Below are positions 12,092 through 23,335 of a DNA stretch of 64,000 nucleotides, piece after piece (the first letter of the stretch is position 1; every line of letters begins with the position of its first letter). Location of the stretch: the NCBI RefSeq assembly GCF_026151205.1, contig NC_087079.1:18160945-18224944 (forward strand), written 5' to 3'. This DNA comes from Bolinopsis microptera (lineage: Eukaryota; Ctenophora; Tentaculata; Lobata; Bolinopsidae). The position numbers and the translations under genes are program-made. The notes beneath the pieces are model-generated. The model was not told the DNA's origin, ran no database searches, and saw only the letters and a list, made by a program, of their open reading frames with translations.

Positions 12092-12214
12092 CTTGTAGTA
12101 GCAACCAGTGAAAGACCTCACACAGATCAAGAACACATAGAATATTCCGCATGGAACGTGCCAGCAAAATAATGGAGAGAAAATGTAATGTTAAACCCTG
12201 ATCCTTGATAAATA
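12092..12214 (-). CDS. Possible third exon of the discoidin-like gene at 13066-13812
   Basis: A CTTTTAG acceptor (above 12214) and an excellent donor CTACAAG|GTAGGT (below 12092) bracket 123 bp. In the phase left by the previous donor, these are open for 41 codons. The encoded stretch is hydrophobic (LTLHFLSIILLARS, then a Cys-rich part). Splice phase is the only support. The exon could be spurious. Confidence 0.25.
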
Positions 12215-13065
12215 CTAAAAGGAGATAGAACTGGGAACAATGCAAGACAAGAAGCAATGCTTTAAATAGTTGGAATACTTTAGAGGTTATAAAAATAAAT
12301 TATAAATAAAAAACCTATTTTAAATAGTTATAAAATATTCGAACAGCTGAAACAATGAAAAATGTCTAGCCCAACGGTTACAATTACGCTGGTGAGTTAC
12401 TGAAATCTATAAAGTGAATTTTTCGTGCCAATTAGAATGATCGTGCCACCTGGGCCTCGACTTTGGGCGCTGTTATGACTTTATGAAACAAATATTGGCA
12501 AAAATACAGAGTATTAAATGTTTATTTAAATGTTCTCTATCTTATTTGACATGTTAAATGATGTAGAAAATTACCGGCCCGAAATTTCCAGTTTGAACTG
12601 TGGATGTAGTGAGGGTGTAACATATTAGAAATATTATAGTCGAGACATGATGAGAATTATTGCCATGAAATTGTTTTTATAGACCACTCGCAGAGACTTA
12701 TAAATAGTGCACAATGCACATAGGCGTCAGTTATCAGCTTAATGTGGCAGCTGTTCCACTTAAAAATGTCACGTGACCTTCTTTATTGGAGTTTTGTCTG
12801 ATACTTTTTTAAATTCATCGGACGTTAGGTAATTTGTGAGTCATTCGTTACTCAAGTTTATAATAAGGATTAGTTAAATGAATCTGGATATCTGTGTTAA
12901 GGGATCAAAGCTATCTGAAGAACTTGACTTGTTACCTCGTCAGAATTCACCCTAACCTATTTCCTCATAACACCTGCCACGTGATAATATTACAATCATA
13001 CAATAATTATTAGAATATTAATATAATTAGTTAATTAATAGTTAACTAATTAGCAAAACACTTAC

Positions 13066-13812
13066 CATACAACTTGGCGTAGACAGCCACCTCACAAACA
13101 ACTAGTTGTCCTGTACTCCCCTTCTCAGTTGTTATCAGAATCTCACTCCCTGTCACTCCACACTCCGCCTCCAACCTCCCAACTAATTGAGGTACTGGAT
13201 TATAATATCACTATAGTTACAGATATCCAGTCTTCTAATGGCTTAATTGATTACTAGGAATGATGTTATTTGAAAGTTGAGCTCACAGCAGTTTATTAAA
13301 AGTGAGGTAAATGAAACTGCTGGAAAAATACCTGTATCTGTTCTCCTCATTTTACAAATCGCGGTTTCCTCGTTTCCATGGCCATGGCGCACGAAAACCT
13401 TTGTCTTCTCAGAATTATCATCTCCCTCCATCACATGATCACCGTCTGCATCAGGTGTAGTCTGCACTGTTATCAGACGGAAGTGAAAGGACAACTCACC
13501 GAATCGCAGTATAAGGTTCTGATGGTTCTTGTTCTCTGCTGCTGTTATGAAGCAAGTTCCTGGATCACCATCGTAACTCTGTTCAGGAGTGGTGCCTATT
13601 TGGCTCATACCACCACTTGCCCCGGTGATTTTCACTCGGACGAGAGAGTCGTCTTTATCGTCATCAGATTGTAACGCTGCGTCGTCAGACGATACAGAGG
13701 TGACTGAGGAATCAGTTCTGGGTGGGTCTGGTTGAGGGTGGTGACTGTGAGGAATGTTCGTGGAACTGGGTAAGATGAGGAGGAGGAGGACTAACATTGT
13801 CTGCTTCTCCAT
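13066..13812 (-). CDS. Secreted discoidin (F5/8C)-like protein, first two exons
   Basis: Exon 1 (13332-13812) encodes a signal peptide (MEKQTMLVLLLLILPSS), a Ser/Asp-rich linker and the start of a discoidin-like domain, including YDGDPGTCFITAAENK and a RLITVQTT strand. Exon 2 (13066-13194) continues in phase 1 and closes the domain with TGSEILITTEKG and LVVCEVAVYAKLY. The donor at 13065 (GTAAGT) shows that more exons follow, perhaps 12092-12214. The arrangement parallels the complete lectin at 7133-8541, and both lie on the same strand within the same putative host intron, so tandem duplication is likely. Exon 1 could be read through for about 30 codons if unspliced, but the conserved domain end is only restored by splicing. 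Confidence 0.65.
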
Positions 13813-14646
13813 TTCTCCTGGTAGAGCTGTACGAAGAAGCTAACTGGTTTAGTAAGCTTACCAGGCGGAACATTAGCAAACAAATCTGCAAGATCGTACA
13901 GCAAATCAAGATATTATATGACTACGAGTGTTAAAGTTTTCGGAAATATCAAATTAAAGCCTCTGAATGGAAACATGAGTACACAATATAATTTAGCTAA
14001 GGTAGCGTTATAACGAGCTTAGTGTTCCGCTCGAACTACTCTACACAGCATCTAGAGCACACCTCTCGTTATGCTGCAAATACTATGAAATAATATGTTC
14101 TTCCATCTAGAAGTTTGAGACCCCCTTACTAACTTCTCGATAGTTAGTGCAGGCTGGCAAAATGAATCAAACAAAGAGAGCTGGTCCGGGAGATCAGAGA
14201 TAGAACTCGATATTGGGCTGTAATCGCAATTTCATAGTAACTACCATACCAGTTCCTAGGTAGTTTCTGAGTAAGTGAGTAGGTCATGCAATCAACACCT
14301 GCTCAATAACTCGTTAAAACCCTCAAAATAAGTATCTCGCAGTGGTTATCGAGTATTTGAGAAACCCTCCTCTGTCATTAGCATAGTTATGTAAAATCTT
14401 AGAAAACTGAAGAGAGCAGGTGCATGTTCCAGAAACTAGAAATTATATGACTCCGCAAAGATTAACCAACCATGGTTGCTGATCATGCAGTGGCACCATT
14501 TGGTGCGGCAAATTATGCGATTCCGCTGGACTTACAGAATCTGCACCCTCGCCCCTAAATGGTGCCTCCGTGCAGCAATGTATTTAAGTTGTAAATATGA
14601 ACATATTATATTATCTATTAAATTAACCACGTCCCTCCTCCCCCAG

Positions 14647-14844
14647 GTTCTAGAACAGCCAGACTCGCTCTCCTCGGAGAAACTCTCAATCCTAGAGAAC
14701 CTCTTCACAGTTACAAGTGTACCCCAGAACCAGACGGAGCTGTGTAGGTGGCTCCTCTCCTTCAAGAAGGTGCTCCCTAAAGCTGCTGCAGGTGGGCCGG
14801 GCTCTAAGAGGGCGACTCCTGGAAACAAGGAGCCTGCTACTTAA
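14647..14844 (+). CDS. Putative terminal exon of the host gene beginning at 1805
   Basis: A pyrimidine-rich tract and CAG at 14641-14646 precede 66 codons in phase 0, the phase left open by the donor at 6958. The product includes LSILENLFTVTSV and CRWLLSFKKVLPKAAAG, then a basic tail ending with TAA at 14842-14844. The last ~20 codons come from the first copies of a 64-bp minisatellite, so the C-terminus is made of repeat DNA. The internal CAG|GTGGG could act as an alternative donor. If joined to exon 6709-6957, the intron would be 7.7 kb and would contain two minus-strand genes. The exon could instead belong to a separate gene. Confidence 0.5.
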   Translation, partial: VLEQPDSLSSEKLSILENLFTVTSVPQNQTELCRWLLSFKKVLPKAAAGGPGSKRATPGNKEPAT

Positions 14845-15356
14845 AGCTGCTGCAGGTGGGGCGGGCTCTAAGAGGGCGACTCCTGGAAACAAGGAGCCTG
14901 CTCCCTAAACCTGCTGCAGGTGGGGTGGGCTCTAAGAGGGCGACTCCTGGAAACAAGGAGCCTGCTCCCTAAAGCCGCTGCAGGTGGGGCGGGCTCTAAG
15001 AGGGCGACTCCTGGAAACAAGGAGCCTGCTCCCTAAAGCCGCTGCAGGTGGGGCGGGCTCTAAGAGGGCGACTCCTGGAAACAAGGAGCCTGCTCCCTAA
15101 ACCTGCTGCAGGTGGGGTGGGCTCTAAGAGGGCGACTCCTGGAAACAAGGAGCCTGCTTCCTAAAGCCGCTGCAGGTGGGGCGGGCTCTAAGAGGGGGAC
15201 TCCTGGAAACAAGGAGCCTGCTCCCTAAAGCCACTGCAGGTGGGGCGGGCTCTAAGAGGGCGACTCCTGGAAACAAGGAGCCTGCTCCCTAAACCTGCTG
15301 CAGGTGGGGCGGGCTCTAAGAGGGCGACTCCGATCCTGGAAACAAGGAGCCTGCTC
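14781..15356. repeat. 64-bp minisatellite, nine copies, overlapping the end of the coding region
   Basis: Copies start at 14781, 14845, 14909, 14973, 15037, 15101, 15165, 15229 and 15293. Each contains gctgcaggtggggcgggctc and actcctggaaacaaggagcc. The period is not a multiple of three, so each copy shifts frame. The GC content is far above the surroundings. Each unit carries CTGCAG|GTGGG, which looks like both an acceptor and a donor. Confidence 0.95.
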
Positions 15357-15479
15357 CTGGGAGTAAGTAGGAGGGACTGTATGTCTGGTAGTGTTATCAG
15401 ATTGAGTAGTTTGGTAGTTTGAACTCGAATAAGATGTTTTTTTCTGAGCAATGTTTGTGTTCTGTGAATCAATGTTAGG

Positions 15480-16210
15480 ATTTTGTTAGTTATCTATTTC
15501 AGATATGCACCGAAAAGGTTTATCACGAAGGTTTATTTTGATATGTTACCTTGGTTACACTTTAAATTATTTTGTAAAATAGACTGTAATTGTACATAAT
15601 CAAATTCACATAATCAAATTTATATTGCACCACAATGAATATAAAACTGTTTTAATTTGAGCGGTCATTTTACATGTTAACAGATGTAAGTTATTAAACT
15701 TGAAAAGAAAGTGGTAAAAATCGGAAAATTTCAAAAAAAAGCGTACCACTGTTTTGACTCCGCTCAGAATTTCTCTGGGTAGAAAATCAGACTATATATA
15801 TACTATTTATTTATAAATACTACTAAATATTAAGAATCTTAAATCTTAAAGATAAACTTGTCATATAAAATTACATATTAAGAATCTTAAATCTTAAAGA
15901 TAAACTTGTCATATAAAATTACATTTATGCACTGAAGAATTAGAATGTTATCTAAAAGTTTATTTGATAATATGTTACCATGGTTAAATATGTAAAATAG
16001 AATGTAATTATACTGTCACACATATTGTAGAGTCAAACATAAAATATTCTACCACCTGTTGAATATAATATAAGCTGCTATAATATCTGCGGTCATTTTA
16101 ACAAATGTACTGTTAAACTTGAAAATAGAAAGAGTTTTAATTATGAATATGATGATTTCTAAAAACCGCGTACCACCGTTTTGACGTTGCTCAGAACTAC
16201 TCTAGACCGC
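15480..16210. repeat. Diverged tandem duplication of a ~450-bp block, with a 49-bp direct repeat
   Basis: The block around 15530-15790 (ggtttattttgatatgttacc ... gcgtaccactgttttgactccg) is echoed around 15955-16205 (gtttatttgataatatgttacc ... gcgtaccaccgttttgacgttg). Between them, 15838-15925 holds two exact copies of a ~49-bp AT-rich segment. No coding frame is seen. Confidence 0.6.
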
Positions 16211-17300
16211 AAATCATGCATGTTTTTGCAATTTTTTAAACAACGATTGACGCTGAAGCTCGAGATTGAAAATATCAACATCAATCAAACAATTATGCTC
16301 AGCTATCCTTTCTCACAATCTCAATTTAGACATCATTTAGATCTCTCGTCCCTGCCACCTCTTCCAGTTCACCTGAAATTTACATTTTTTTAAAAAGGCA
16401 GCAGACAGCAAAATCAGGGTAAATAACTAGTTTCTGAATAATCTGATTTAATCTGTCATCTATACTAATAATCTCGATAAATATGCGTGTGTCTGTCTGT
16501 AATTTACGAATGGTTAAATCAAGAAAACGGTAAGAGATATGGGACTGGGTTTTTTTTCGGTATAGTGCTGCCAAAACTCTGATGAAGCCAAATGATTAAG
16601 GTTTTTTAAATCGGCCAGTGGTAAGTGGTTTAATTGATCATTTTGTGACCCAAATGTGATACTAAAGTGTGTCACTTTCTCTCCCACTCTCGCTCTCTCT
16701 CCCCTCATAACAGATTTGCTATATGATTAGATAACTTGGCAGTTGACCTCAAGATTGCCTATCAAGTATTAGTATTATATACATGGGGGAACTCAGAATT
16801 AAATTGCAGTTTGTTATAAATTGGACTGAGCGAGTTCAAACTTTCGCACCGTTTTAACTACGAAAATGTAATGCGTGTTCTCGAATATACTAATATAATA
16901 GGCGGCTTGGAGGGGGATATTTAAAACATATAAGTGATACGAAAGATTGTATTAGCAGGAGCTTTCAAAATACTTGTGTAAATCGTTTTCAACTGAGGAT
17001 GATGTTGTGAAGGGTGATTATATATGATGTAGTGGTGTCAATGATGAGTGGTGTGACGGAGTCTAGAACATTTTTTAGAACATTTGAATATAATTTGAAA
17101 CATTACAGAAATGTTGTACAAATCGCTCAAACACACACACTCGGTTTTAATTCGGTAAAATTCCATTCGAAAATTAAATGATTCTCAAAATGTAGGTGTC
17201 TAATGAAAATATGATACTGTGTGACAAAGTTAAGTATGTCGTAGTGAAATAGAGTTAACTGTCGATAAAATCATGTGAGGTACTATCGAAGTTCAAAATG
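16210..17300. other. No gene recognised
   Basis: This is AT-rich DNA without convincing reading frames. A block at about 16450-16640 (containing aatatgcgtgtgtctgtctg) has the look of a short interspersed repeat, but its ends were not defined. Confidence 0.35.
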
Positions 17301-18086
17301 TTGTGATGGGTGACATGATAATGACTGATAAGAAAAAGTTTTCATGTCAACTGTGCCAAATCCATAACAGTGTGATGACTGTCAAAGTGTCTACCACTAG
17401 GTACTTGGACGAACAAGTGTACCCGAGGTGTTCTGAGAGAATAAGGGGACAGGCTCGGGAACACGAGCGCGCGCTAGCCGCTAGGGCAAAAAAGTGAAAT
17501 GCACAGTAAGCAAGTTAAAAAACGGAAAATTAAAATGCCGTTTGGGCCAAATGCAGTGAGCCAGTAAGGTACGGTTGTAGGAGCAAGTGGCTCTGAATAC
17601 TAAAACTGATGAGGCTGATGCTGAAAATGAAGACTGAAAGAGGGGGAAGCAAAGGGGAAGGACAGGATGCAGGGGGACAAGAAAAAAGAAACAAGAGTGG
17701 AGACAAACCACCTGCTGAGGTCTGGCTAAAATCAGAATGCAGTGAGCGGCCCATGTAACATAATCGTCCGTGGCAGTCTACCCCGTACGCAGACTACGGT
17801 CCAAGATTTCAGGCGCCAGAATACACCTTTTGGTGCAGAGCTGGTCACGACCAGGGTCCTCTCGGATACCCCGTCTCGGAGGTCGGGCCAATGGAGCGAT
17901 CCATTTCTGTACTGACAACCATTGTAACCCTATCACTCTGAAGGCCCCACAGTTCCTACATGGACGCACGGCCGGAAGCCCATGTAGGGACGGAAAGTCC
18001 CAAGAGTCGCTCATAGCATCCGTCACAGATCCAAAGCAAGAGGAGAAGGAAAGGAAGAACGAGAAAAGCAAAAAAGAGCTGAAGGA

Positions 18087-21000
18087 CTACTTTCCATCTT
18101 CATCACGAAGGCTGTCTTTGTGCTTGAGGTTCAGACTGTACATTTCTCTGATGGTTGAGCATGAAAGTCTAATCAAGTTCACATCCTGCTCGTTAAGGTT
18201 ACCGTAAAGATCTTGGGTACGAGAGAGAGTGTTGACAATGTTGGTCAGTCCGTTGTCATTGCTGTTTCCCAAGCTTTCACTAGCTCTGGTAAACTTGTCT
18301 CTGATAGCCTTCCCTTGTGGGCAGGAAGTGAGAAAGTGTGTTTCATCCTCTATGATCCCGGTTGATCCTTTCAGTTCACAAAAGGTGCAAGTTCTGCTCT
18401 CTAGAGGTGTGTTTTCGTATCTCCCAATTTCTATGCTGAGTCTGTGAGAACTGCACCTTATTTGAGCTGTTGATCTTCTGTCATCGAGAGTTCTTGCATA
18501 ATCTAGGTAAGGCTCCCATGCAAAGACTGTTTTGACGTCCTTGTAGAAAGTGAGTTTCCTGCTCTCGTTAATCTTTGATCTCCAGGAGTCTGTAAACAGC
18601 TTTTGAAAGTTATTAACCAGCTCGTCTGGACTGCAAGCGTCTGCAAACGCAGTTGCATTGAGTAAAAGCGAAGAGTTCCTTGCATATGTTCTAGGATCAA
18701 TGTTGTTGAAGCACTTGATGATGTTTTCTATTCCAGAGTACCACGAAAGATGCAAGTTTACTTGCTCAGTCATAGCAGCCTTCACCAGTTGAGACGATGG
18801 AAGACACATTATCCTTTTGAAGTATTTGACACTTAGTTTTAATACTTCGATCAGTAGTGGGTACGAACCTGTCTCACCCCATGCAGTTGCATTGGTAGCC
18901 CGTCTGTTTATCCCAAGGAGGAACTTCAGGTGACGTAGGTGAACCTGCTCGATTTGTTGCTTTGCCATGTGGGTCATTGAGTTGTTCAAGTTTTGATCCC
19001 TCATGAGGCACGAAAGAACTTTTGTTACCTCTGGAAGAGTGGGTGCCCAGACTTGGCAGCCGTACAGTAAGATGGGCTTAACCAGTGAGTTGAAAAGCTT
19101 GTGGAAGCATGAGGCGTCAACAAATCTGCGATCGATTGTGCTTCTGAGGCTGAAATATGCTCCAAGCCCTTTGCGGTAAAGAGAATCAGTGGCTTGTCGG
19201 AATTTACCATTGCTACTGATAAGAATACCAAGATAGCAGTAGTGGGAGACCATCTCGATGTCGTTGCCATGTGCTTTGGGACGCCAACTAGGGGTATCCG
19301 GAGCTTTACTGTTGAAAACCATAAACTTGGTTTTGGATATATTGATTTCCAGTCCCCAGTTATCGCAGTACGTCGTGATGATCGTGATTAGCTTTTGCAG
19401 TGATTCTTGGTCAAGGGCAAGAATGACTAAATCATCAGCCCAGGCTAGATGAGTTACTGAAAGTCCTGCAAGCATGGGGCAGTTGGCTAGGGCTTCGTTG
19501 AGGAGATCAGAGAGCTCTTTGAAGTACACCTTGAACAATTCTGGACTAAGAGGGTGACCTTGCTCTGTCCCTTTCAGGATACTGAAGGCTTCACTGATTT
19601 TGCCATTGATCTTTATATGTCCTTCCGACTTGCTGTACATGTCTTTGATGATGTTGTAGAACCCACCATTAACACCATAACATGATAGTTTGAATAGGAG
19701 GGCCTGTCGACATACAAGGTCAAAGGCTTTACGAAGGTCAATGAATATAGCAAAGACCTTCTGTTTCACTCTCTTGTACTTCTCAATGATCGACATCAGA
19801 GTGAAAATGTGATCATTACACTGGCTCCCTTTGGTGAATCCAGCTTGATTGGGGGGATCTGAATGTGTCGTTTGCCGGTGTGTGACAAGTCTCGATAGCA
19901 GCATTGTTGACAATAGCTTGCCAATGCAGCTGCAGACTGCAATAGCTCTGTAGTTATCGGGGTTTCTAATGCAGCCTTTCTTGTGTAACGGCGTTATCAC
20001 GCTTTTACTCCAAAGATACACACCTGTGGTCAAACAGAGATTGAAAAGTTTAAGAAGTAGATTTCTCATGTTCTCGTTCAGGCTTTTGATCATCTCGTTA
20101 CTGACATGGTCAAAGGATGACGCTTTGCCAGTCTTCAGACTGTTGATGGCACCGTTCAGCTCTTCAATGGTGAAAGGGCTGTTCAAAGCTTCGTTTGGCA
20201 CGGATCCTTTAGCAAACGTGTCAGCTTCTTCAAGAAGGGCTTTCTTAGTAAGACTGTCAACAGTTGGGTGGGAGTCGGAGTAAAGATCAGCATAGAAATT
20301 CTGAAAGGTTTGGAGCTGTTCGGGATCGGTTTGAACCTCATCTTTCTTAAAGTTCTTTAATTTCTTGAAATCCCGCCAAGAGATAGCTTTACCATTCTTG
20401 ATTTTTTTGTTCAGTCTTTTGAAGAAGTCATCCTTCTTCTTATTGATGATCTTCCTGTAACTTTTCGAGTTGGCACGGTGTCGGGTTTTGATCCTTTGAC
20501 TGTCGGGGTTGTCGCCGACAACTTTGATTGACCGCTTGAAGAGTCGCCTGGCTGCATGGCAATGACCATCAAACCAAGAATCGAACTTTGGTTTAGGATG
20601 CTTTGCTTGCTTAGAGACACCGAGTTCTCTTTTTGCCAGGCAATTGATGAGATCAGTTATCTTGTCACTCAGTTCTTTCACCCCTTGCTGGGTTGTCGGG
20701 ATAGCGTCAGCAGCATTGTGCAAGTTCGAGATTCTGTTGACTATATCTGGCTCCTCGAACGACTGGGCGAAGTTGAGTAAACTGTTGTCTGAGACCTTGT
20801 ATCGGAATGGAGCGTCATCATAACGGAGGGTGGGATCTCCAGGTGTTTGAGTGTTCATCACCGAATGCTGCTTCCGCAAGCTGAGAAGAACTGGGTTGTG
20901 GTCCGAGTACAAGGTGTGCTCACCGACTGTCAGACTTCTCACTCTATGAAGGAAGTTGGAAGATGCTATGAAATAGTCCACTACGCTGTTGCCATTCCAC

Positions 21001-21728
21001 TTGAAGCAGGTGTACTTTCCAGTGGAGTCCCCAATGGTACGTCCATTCAGGATGAGTAGGTTTTCTGATCCGCAAAGGTCAAGAAGTTGCTTCTTATGAC
21101 TATTAGTGCACTTGTCTTCACTCCATCTGCTCTTTGATATTGGTGCAGAATCAGGAACTATCATGGCCTGGGAAGTTCGGCCTGTTTCTGGGAATAGCTC
21201 GAATTCTTCAGCTCTGTCGTACAACAGCAGCTTGGTTGACGAGCCTATTCTGGCGTTGAGATCACCAACAAGAAGAAGTTCATCCTCGGGGGTCTCGCGG
21301 AGATTGCTAATTTCTGCTTGGAGAGCTTCAAAATTGGCCTCCGAGTTGTTAAACCGACCCTTCTTCGAGCTGTTTGCTGGTGGTATGTAACTGTTCACCA
21401 GAAAGGTGTTAGTTTTAGTTCCTGGGTTCGTGAATTTGACAATAGTCATATTCATAGAGAGATCTTTAGTTAGATTGGTGTCAACAGCTGAGCAGTACTT
21501 CAATATCGAGTTTTTCACCAATGTGGTGACACCACCACCTCTCCCAGTCTTGCGTGTGTTGTTGTATGATTTGTATCCTTTCAGAGACACTTCACATCCA
21601 GTTTCTTGGAGGCAGATAACGTCGTGAGGTGTGATAAAATCGAGAAAGTCTGGATCTTCTGTCTTGTTACCAAGCAGGCCATGGATGTTTGCTACGTTCC
21701 AGGAGATAATAGAGTTAGCAAAGTCCAT
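18087..21728 (-). CDS. LINE ORF2: APE endonuclease - reverse transcriptase polyprotein
   Basis: This intact 1213-residue frame begins MDFANSIISWNVANIHG. APE endonuclease motifs are ICLQETG (near residue 39), LLVGDLNARIG (near 149) and YSDHNPVLLSL (near 275). Reverse transcriptase motifs follow: NYRAIAVCSCIGK, AIFIDLRKAFD (near 657), GTEQGHPLSP and AWADDLVILA (near 763), with the catalytic Asp residues present. A CCHC-like knuckle (CTFCELKG ... HFLTSC) sits near residue 1111. The enzyme nicks target DNA and primes reverse transcription there. All catalytic motifs are intact, so the copy may be active. Clade assignment beyond APE-type non-LTR is not possible by eye. The motif LLGINRRATNA downstream of the RT is shared with many invertebrate LINEs. 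Confidence 0.93.
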   Translation of the reverse strand: MDFANSIISWNVANIHGLLGNKTEDPDFLDFITPHDVICLQETGCEVSLKGYKSYNNTRKTGRGGGVTTLVKNSILKYCSAVDTNLTKDLSMNMTIVKFTNPGTKTNTFLVNSYIPPANSSKKGRFNNSEANFEALQAEISNLRETPEDELLLVGDLNARIGSSTKLLLYDRAEEFELFPETGRTSQAMIVPDSAPISKSRWSEDKCTNSHKKQLLDLCGSENLLILNGRTIGDSTGKYTCFKWNGNSVVDYFIASSNFLHRVRSLTVGEHTLYSDHNPVLLSLRKQHSVMNTQTPGDPTLRYDDAPFRYKVSDNSLLNFAQSFEEPDIVNRISNLHNAADAIPTTQQGVKELSDKITDLINCLAKRELGVSKQAKHPKPKFDSWFDGHCHAARRLFKRSIKVVGDNPDSQRIKTRHRANSKSYRKIINKKKDDFFKRLNKKIKNGKAISWRDFKKLKNFKKDEVQTDPEQLQTFQNFYADLYSDSHPTVDSLTKKALLEEADTFAKGSVPNEALNSPFTIEELNGAINSLKTGKASSFDHVSNEMIKSLNENMRNLLLKLFNLCLTTGVYLWSKSVITPLHKKGCIRNPDNYRAIAVCSCIGKLLSTMLLSRLVTHRQTTHSDPPNQAGFTKGSQCNDHIFTLMSIIEKYKRVKQKVFAIFIDLRKAFDLVCRQALLFKLSCYGVNGGFYNIIKDMYSKSEGHIKINGKISEAFSILKGTEQGHPLSPELFKVYFKELSDLLNEALANCPMLAGLSVTHLAWADDLVILALDQESLQKLITIITTYCDNWGLEINISKTKFMVFNSKAPDTPSWRPKAHGNDIEMVSHYCYLGILISSNGKFRQATDSLYRKGLGAYFSLRSTIDRRFVDASCFHKLFNSLVKPILLYGCQVWAPTLPEVTKVLSCLMRDQNLNNSMTHMAKQQIEQVHLRHLKFLLGINRRATNATAWGETGSYPLLIEVLKLSVKYFKRIMCLPSSQLVKAAMTEQVNLHLSWYSGIENIIKCFNNIDPRTYARNSSLLLNATAFADACSPDELVNNFQKLFTDSWRSKINESRKLTFYKDVKTVFAWEPYLDYARTLDDRRSTAQIRCSSHRLSIEIGRYENTPLESRTCTFCELKGSTGIIEDETHFLTSCPQGKAIRDKFTRASESLGNSNDNGLTNIVNTLSRTQDLYGNLNEQDVNLIRLSCSTIREMYSLNLKHKDSLRDEDGK

Positions 21729-21799
21729 GATGAGGAAAGTTCAGAGAGGGACCTGGAGAGAAAAGAAAGAAGGTGAAAAGATGAAGAAAAGAAAAAGGA

Positions 21800-23110
21800 C
21801 TAACGAGAGCCTCTGGTGAAAGTGTTGTCGAGGCTGGTCCTGAAGTTGTCCATAATGACCCTGATACCCCTGTCGTTGAGCTGAGATCGGTTTGAGGTCA
21901 ACATGTAATTGTGAGGAAGTTCCGAATCTTCAGGAAAGAAGTTGGAGTTCTTGTTCTCCCGAGTTCTAGTCCAGAAGTCTGCTTTGTCTCTGTCATCTTT
22001 GAGAGTATGAATTGCCTCTGAGATAAGTTGTCTGGCTCTAAGTCCCCCTCCATCGGTTTGATTGCAGATGATTGGATGAGAGATGACCACCTTGCACTTT
22101 TGTGATGTTTCTCGGAGGATCTTTTCAGTGCTCTGGACAAAGGTGTTGATTAGGGAATCGCTCGGTTGGCCATTCGTGATGTCATGAGAACCAAGGTGGA
22201 TGTAAACTGCGTCTGGGTTTTTGTTTGATATCTCCTCAGCAGTTTCACCCAAACAGGAGCTGAGCTCGTCCCAGCTGCGTTTGTAGATCATGGAAACATC
22301 ATATCTCTTGGAGAACTCCTCTGACTTGAAACTCCGCATAGTTGAGTCACAAAGAAGGACCACTTTCGGTTTCTTCCGTGCTGATGATTTACTCAATCTT
22401 TTAGATCGATCAGATGAGTGTGTAGTGTTTCCATTTCTGGAACTGTTCCTGTGATCGGTGTTGATCCTCTCACTCCTTCTGTATGACTCTCTTTGGCCTA
22501 GCTCAGGAGGAAGACCGGGGATATCTCTGTTGGTCCTTGTCTTGCGCGGGGATCTCGGAACATGATTCTCATTCTGTTCGTGGGTCTCATTACTCGACCT
22601 CTTTCGGTAATTACTCCGATTTGATGATTTTGATGATGTTATGATGGCTAGGATCTCCTCAATTTTGTTGCTGTCCTCGCTTTTGAAGAAGCTATCATGC
22701 CATGCTTCTAAATCCCTTTTGATAGTCATAGTTTCGTTGAGGGTTCGAGTGAGGCCCTCTAAACTGCTTTGGGACTTTTCCAGAAGTAAGCTGGTATCTT
22801 GATTTGCTTTGGTTAGATTTTTCAAGAGGTCAACTCCGTTTGAACACGTTGTGGCGTTCTTGCAATCTCCCTTAGATTTATCAGCAGGCATATTGGTAAG
22901 CTTTAGTTCATCCAGATCTTTTTGCACTTCTCCTAGAGCTGAGCTGATAGAAATATTTGATTTTTCGATCACTGCTAGTCTGTTATCGATCAGACTCAGT
23001 TGTTCAGAGGACCCAGAAGTGGAAGTCTTGCGGATATACTGAGAGATTCTTTTTCTCCTAGCCTTTGGAGCACCTTCCGTACTAAGTTTCAGGAATTCAA
23101 GTTCTTTCAA
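21800..23110 (-). CDS. LINE ORF with SGNH/GDSL-hydrolase-like domain
   Basis: This 436-residue frame ends 71 bp before the endonuclease/RT frame. The N-terminal third is helical and charged (coiled-coil-like around residues 30-130). A basic Arg/Ser-rich linker follows. The C-terminal part, from about residue 247, looks like an SGNH fold: VVLLCDSTMRS (GDS-like nucleophile block), AVYIHLGSHDITNG (block III with Asp in place of Asn) and a late LNDRG in the place of the Asp-His block. The usual catalytic His is not evident. Esterase-like ORF1 proteins are known in CR1/L2-type LINEs, where they are thought to bind nucleic acid or membranes. Activity here is unproven. Confidence 0.7.
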   Translation of the reverse strand: MKELEFLKLSTEGAPKARRKRISQYIRKTSTSGSSEQLSLIDNRLAVIEKSNISISSALGEVQKDLDELKLTNMPADKSKGDCKNATTCSNGVDLLKNLTKANQDTSLLLEKSQSSLEGLTRTLNETMTIKRDLEAWHDSFFKSEDSNKIEEILAIITSSKSSNRSNYRKRSSNETHEQNENHVPRSPRKTRTNRDIPGLPPELGQRESYRRSERINTDHRNSSRNGNTTHSSDRSKRLSKSSARKKPKVVLLCDSTMRSFKSEEFSKRYDVSMIYKRSWDELSSCLGETAEEISNKNPDAVYIHLGSHDITNGQPSDSLINTFVQSTEKILRETSQKCKVVISHPIICNQTDGGGLRARQLISEAIHTLKDDRDKADFWTRTRENKNSNFFPEDSELPHNYMLTSNRSQLNDRGIRVIMDNFRTSLDNTFTRGSR

Positions 23111-23335
23111 GATATCACTGTTAGTTGCTTCGTCAAGGGATTTGATGTAACTTTCAATACCCTGAAAGCAGCTGTCCGATGTGATTCTATCCGACTCTCG
23201 TATCTTCCTCTTAACGTTAATAGACAGTTTTTGGGTTTTCCAAATAGTTTCTGATTATTCTGATTTGCGACAAATGATATTGCACTGTTAGGATAAACGA
23301 CGTTTCAAAGTAACAACTTCTTATTCATGCTCAAA

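Noticed and set aside
17303-18207. Plus-strand frames of 64-145 codons
   Set aside because: They lie in the presumed 3' UTR of the minus-strand LINE and show no family features.
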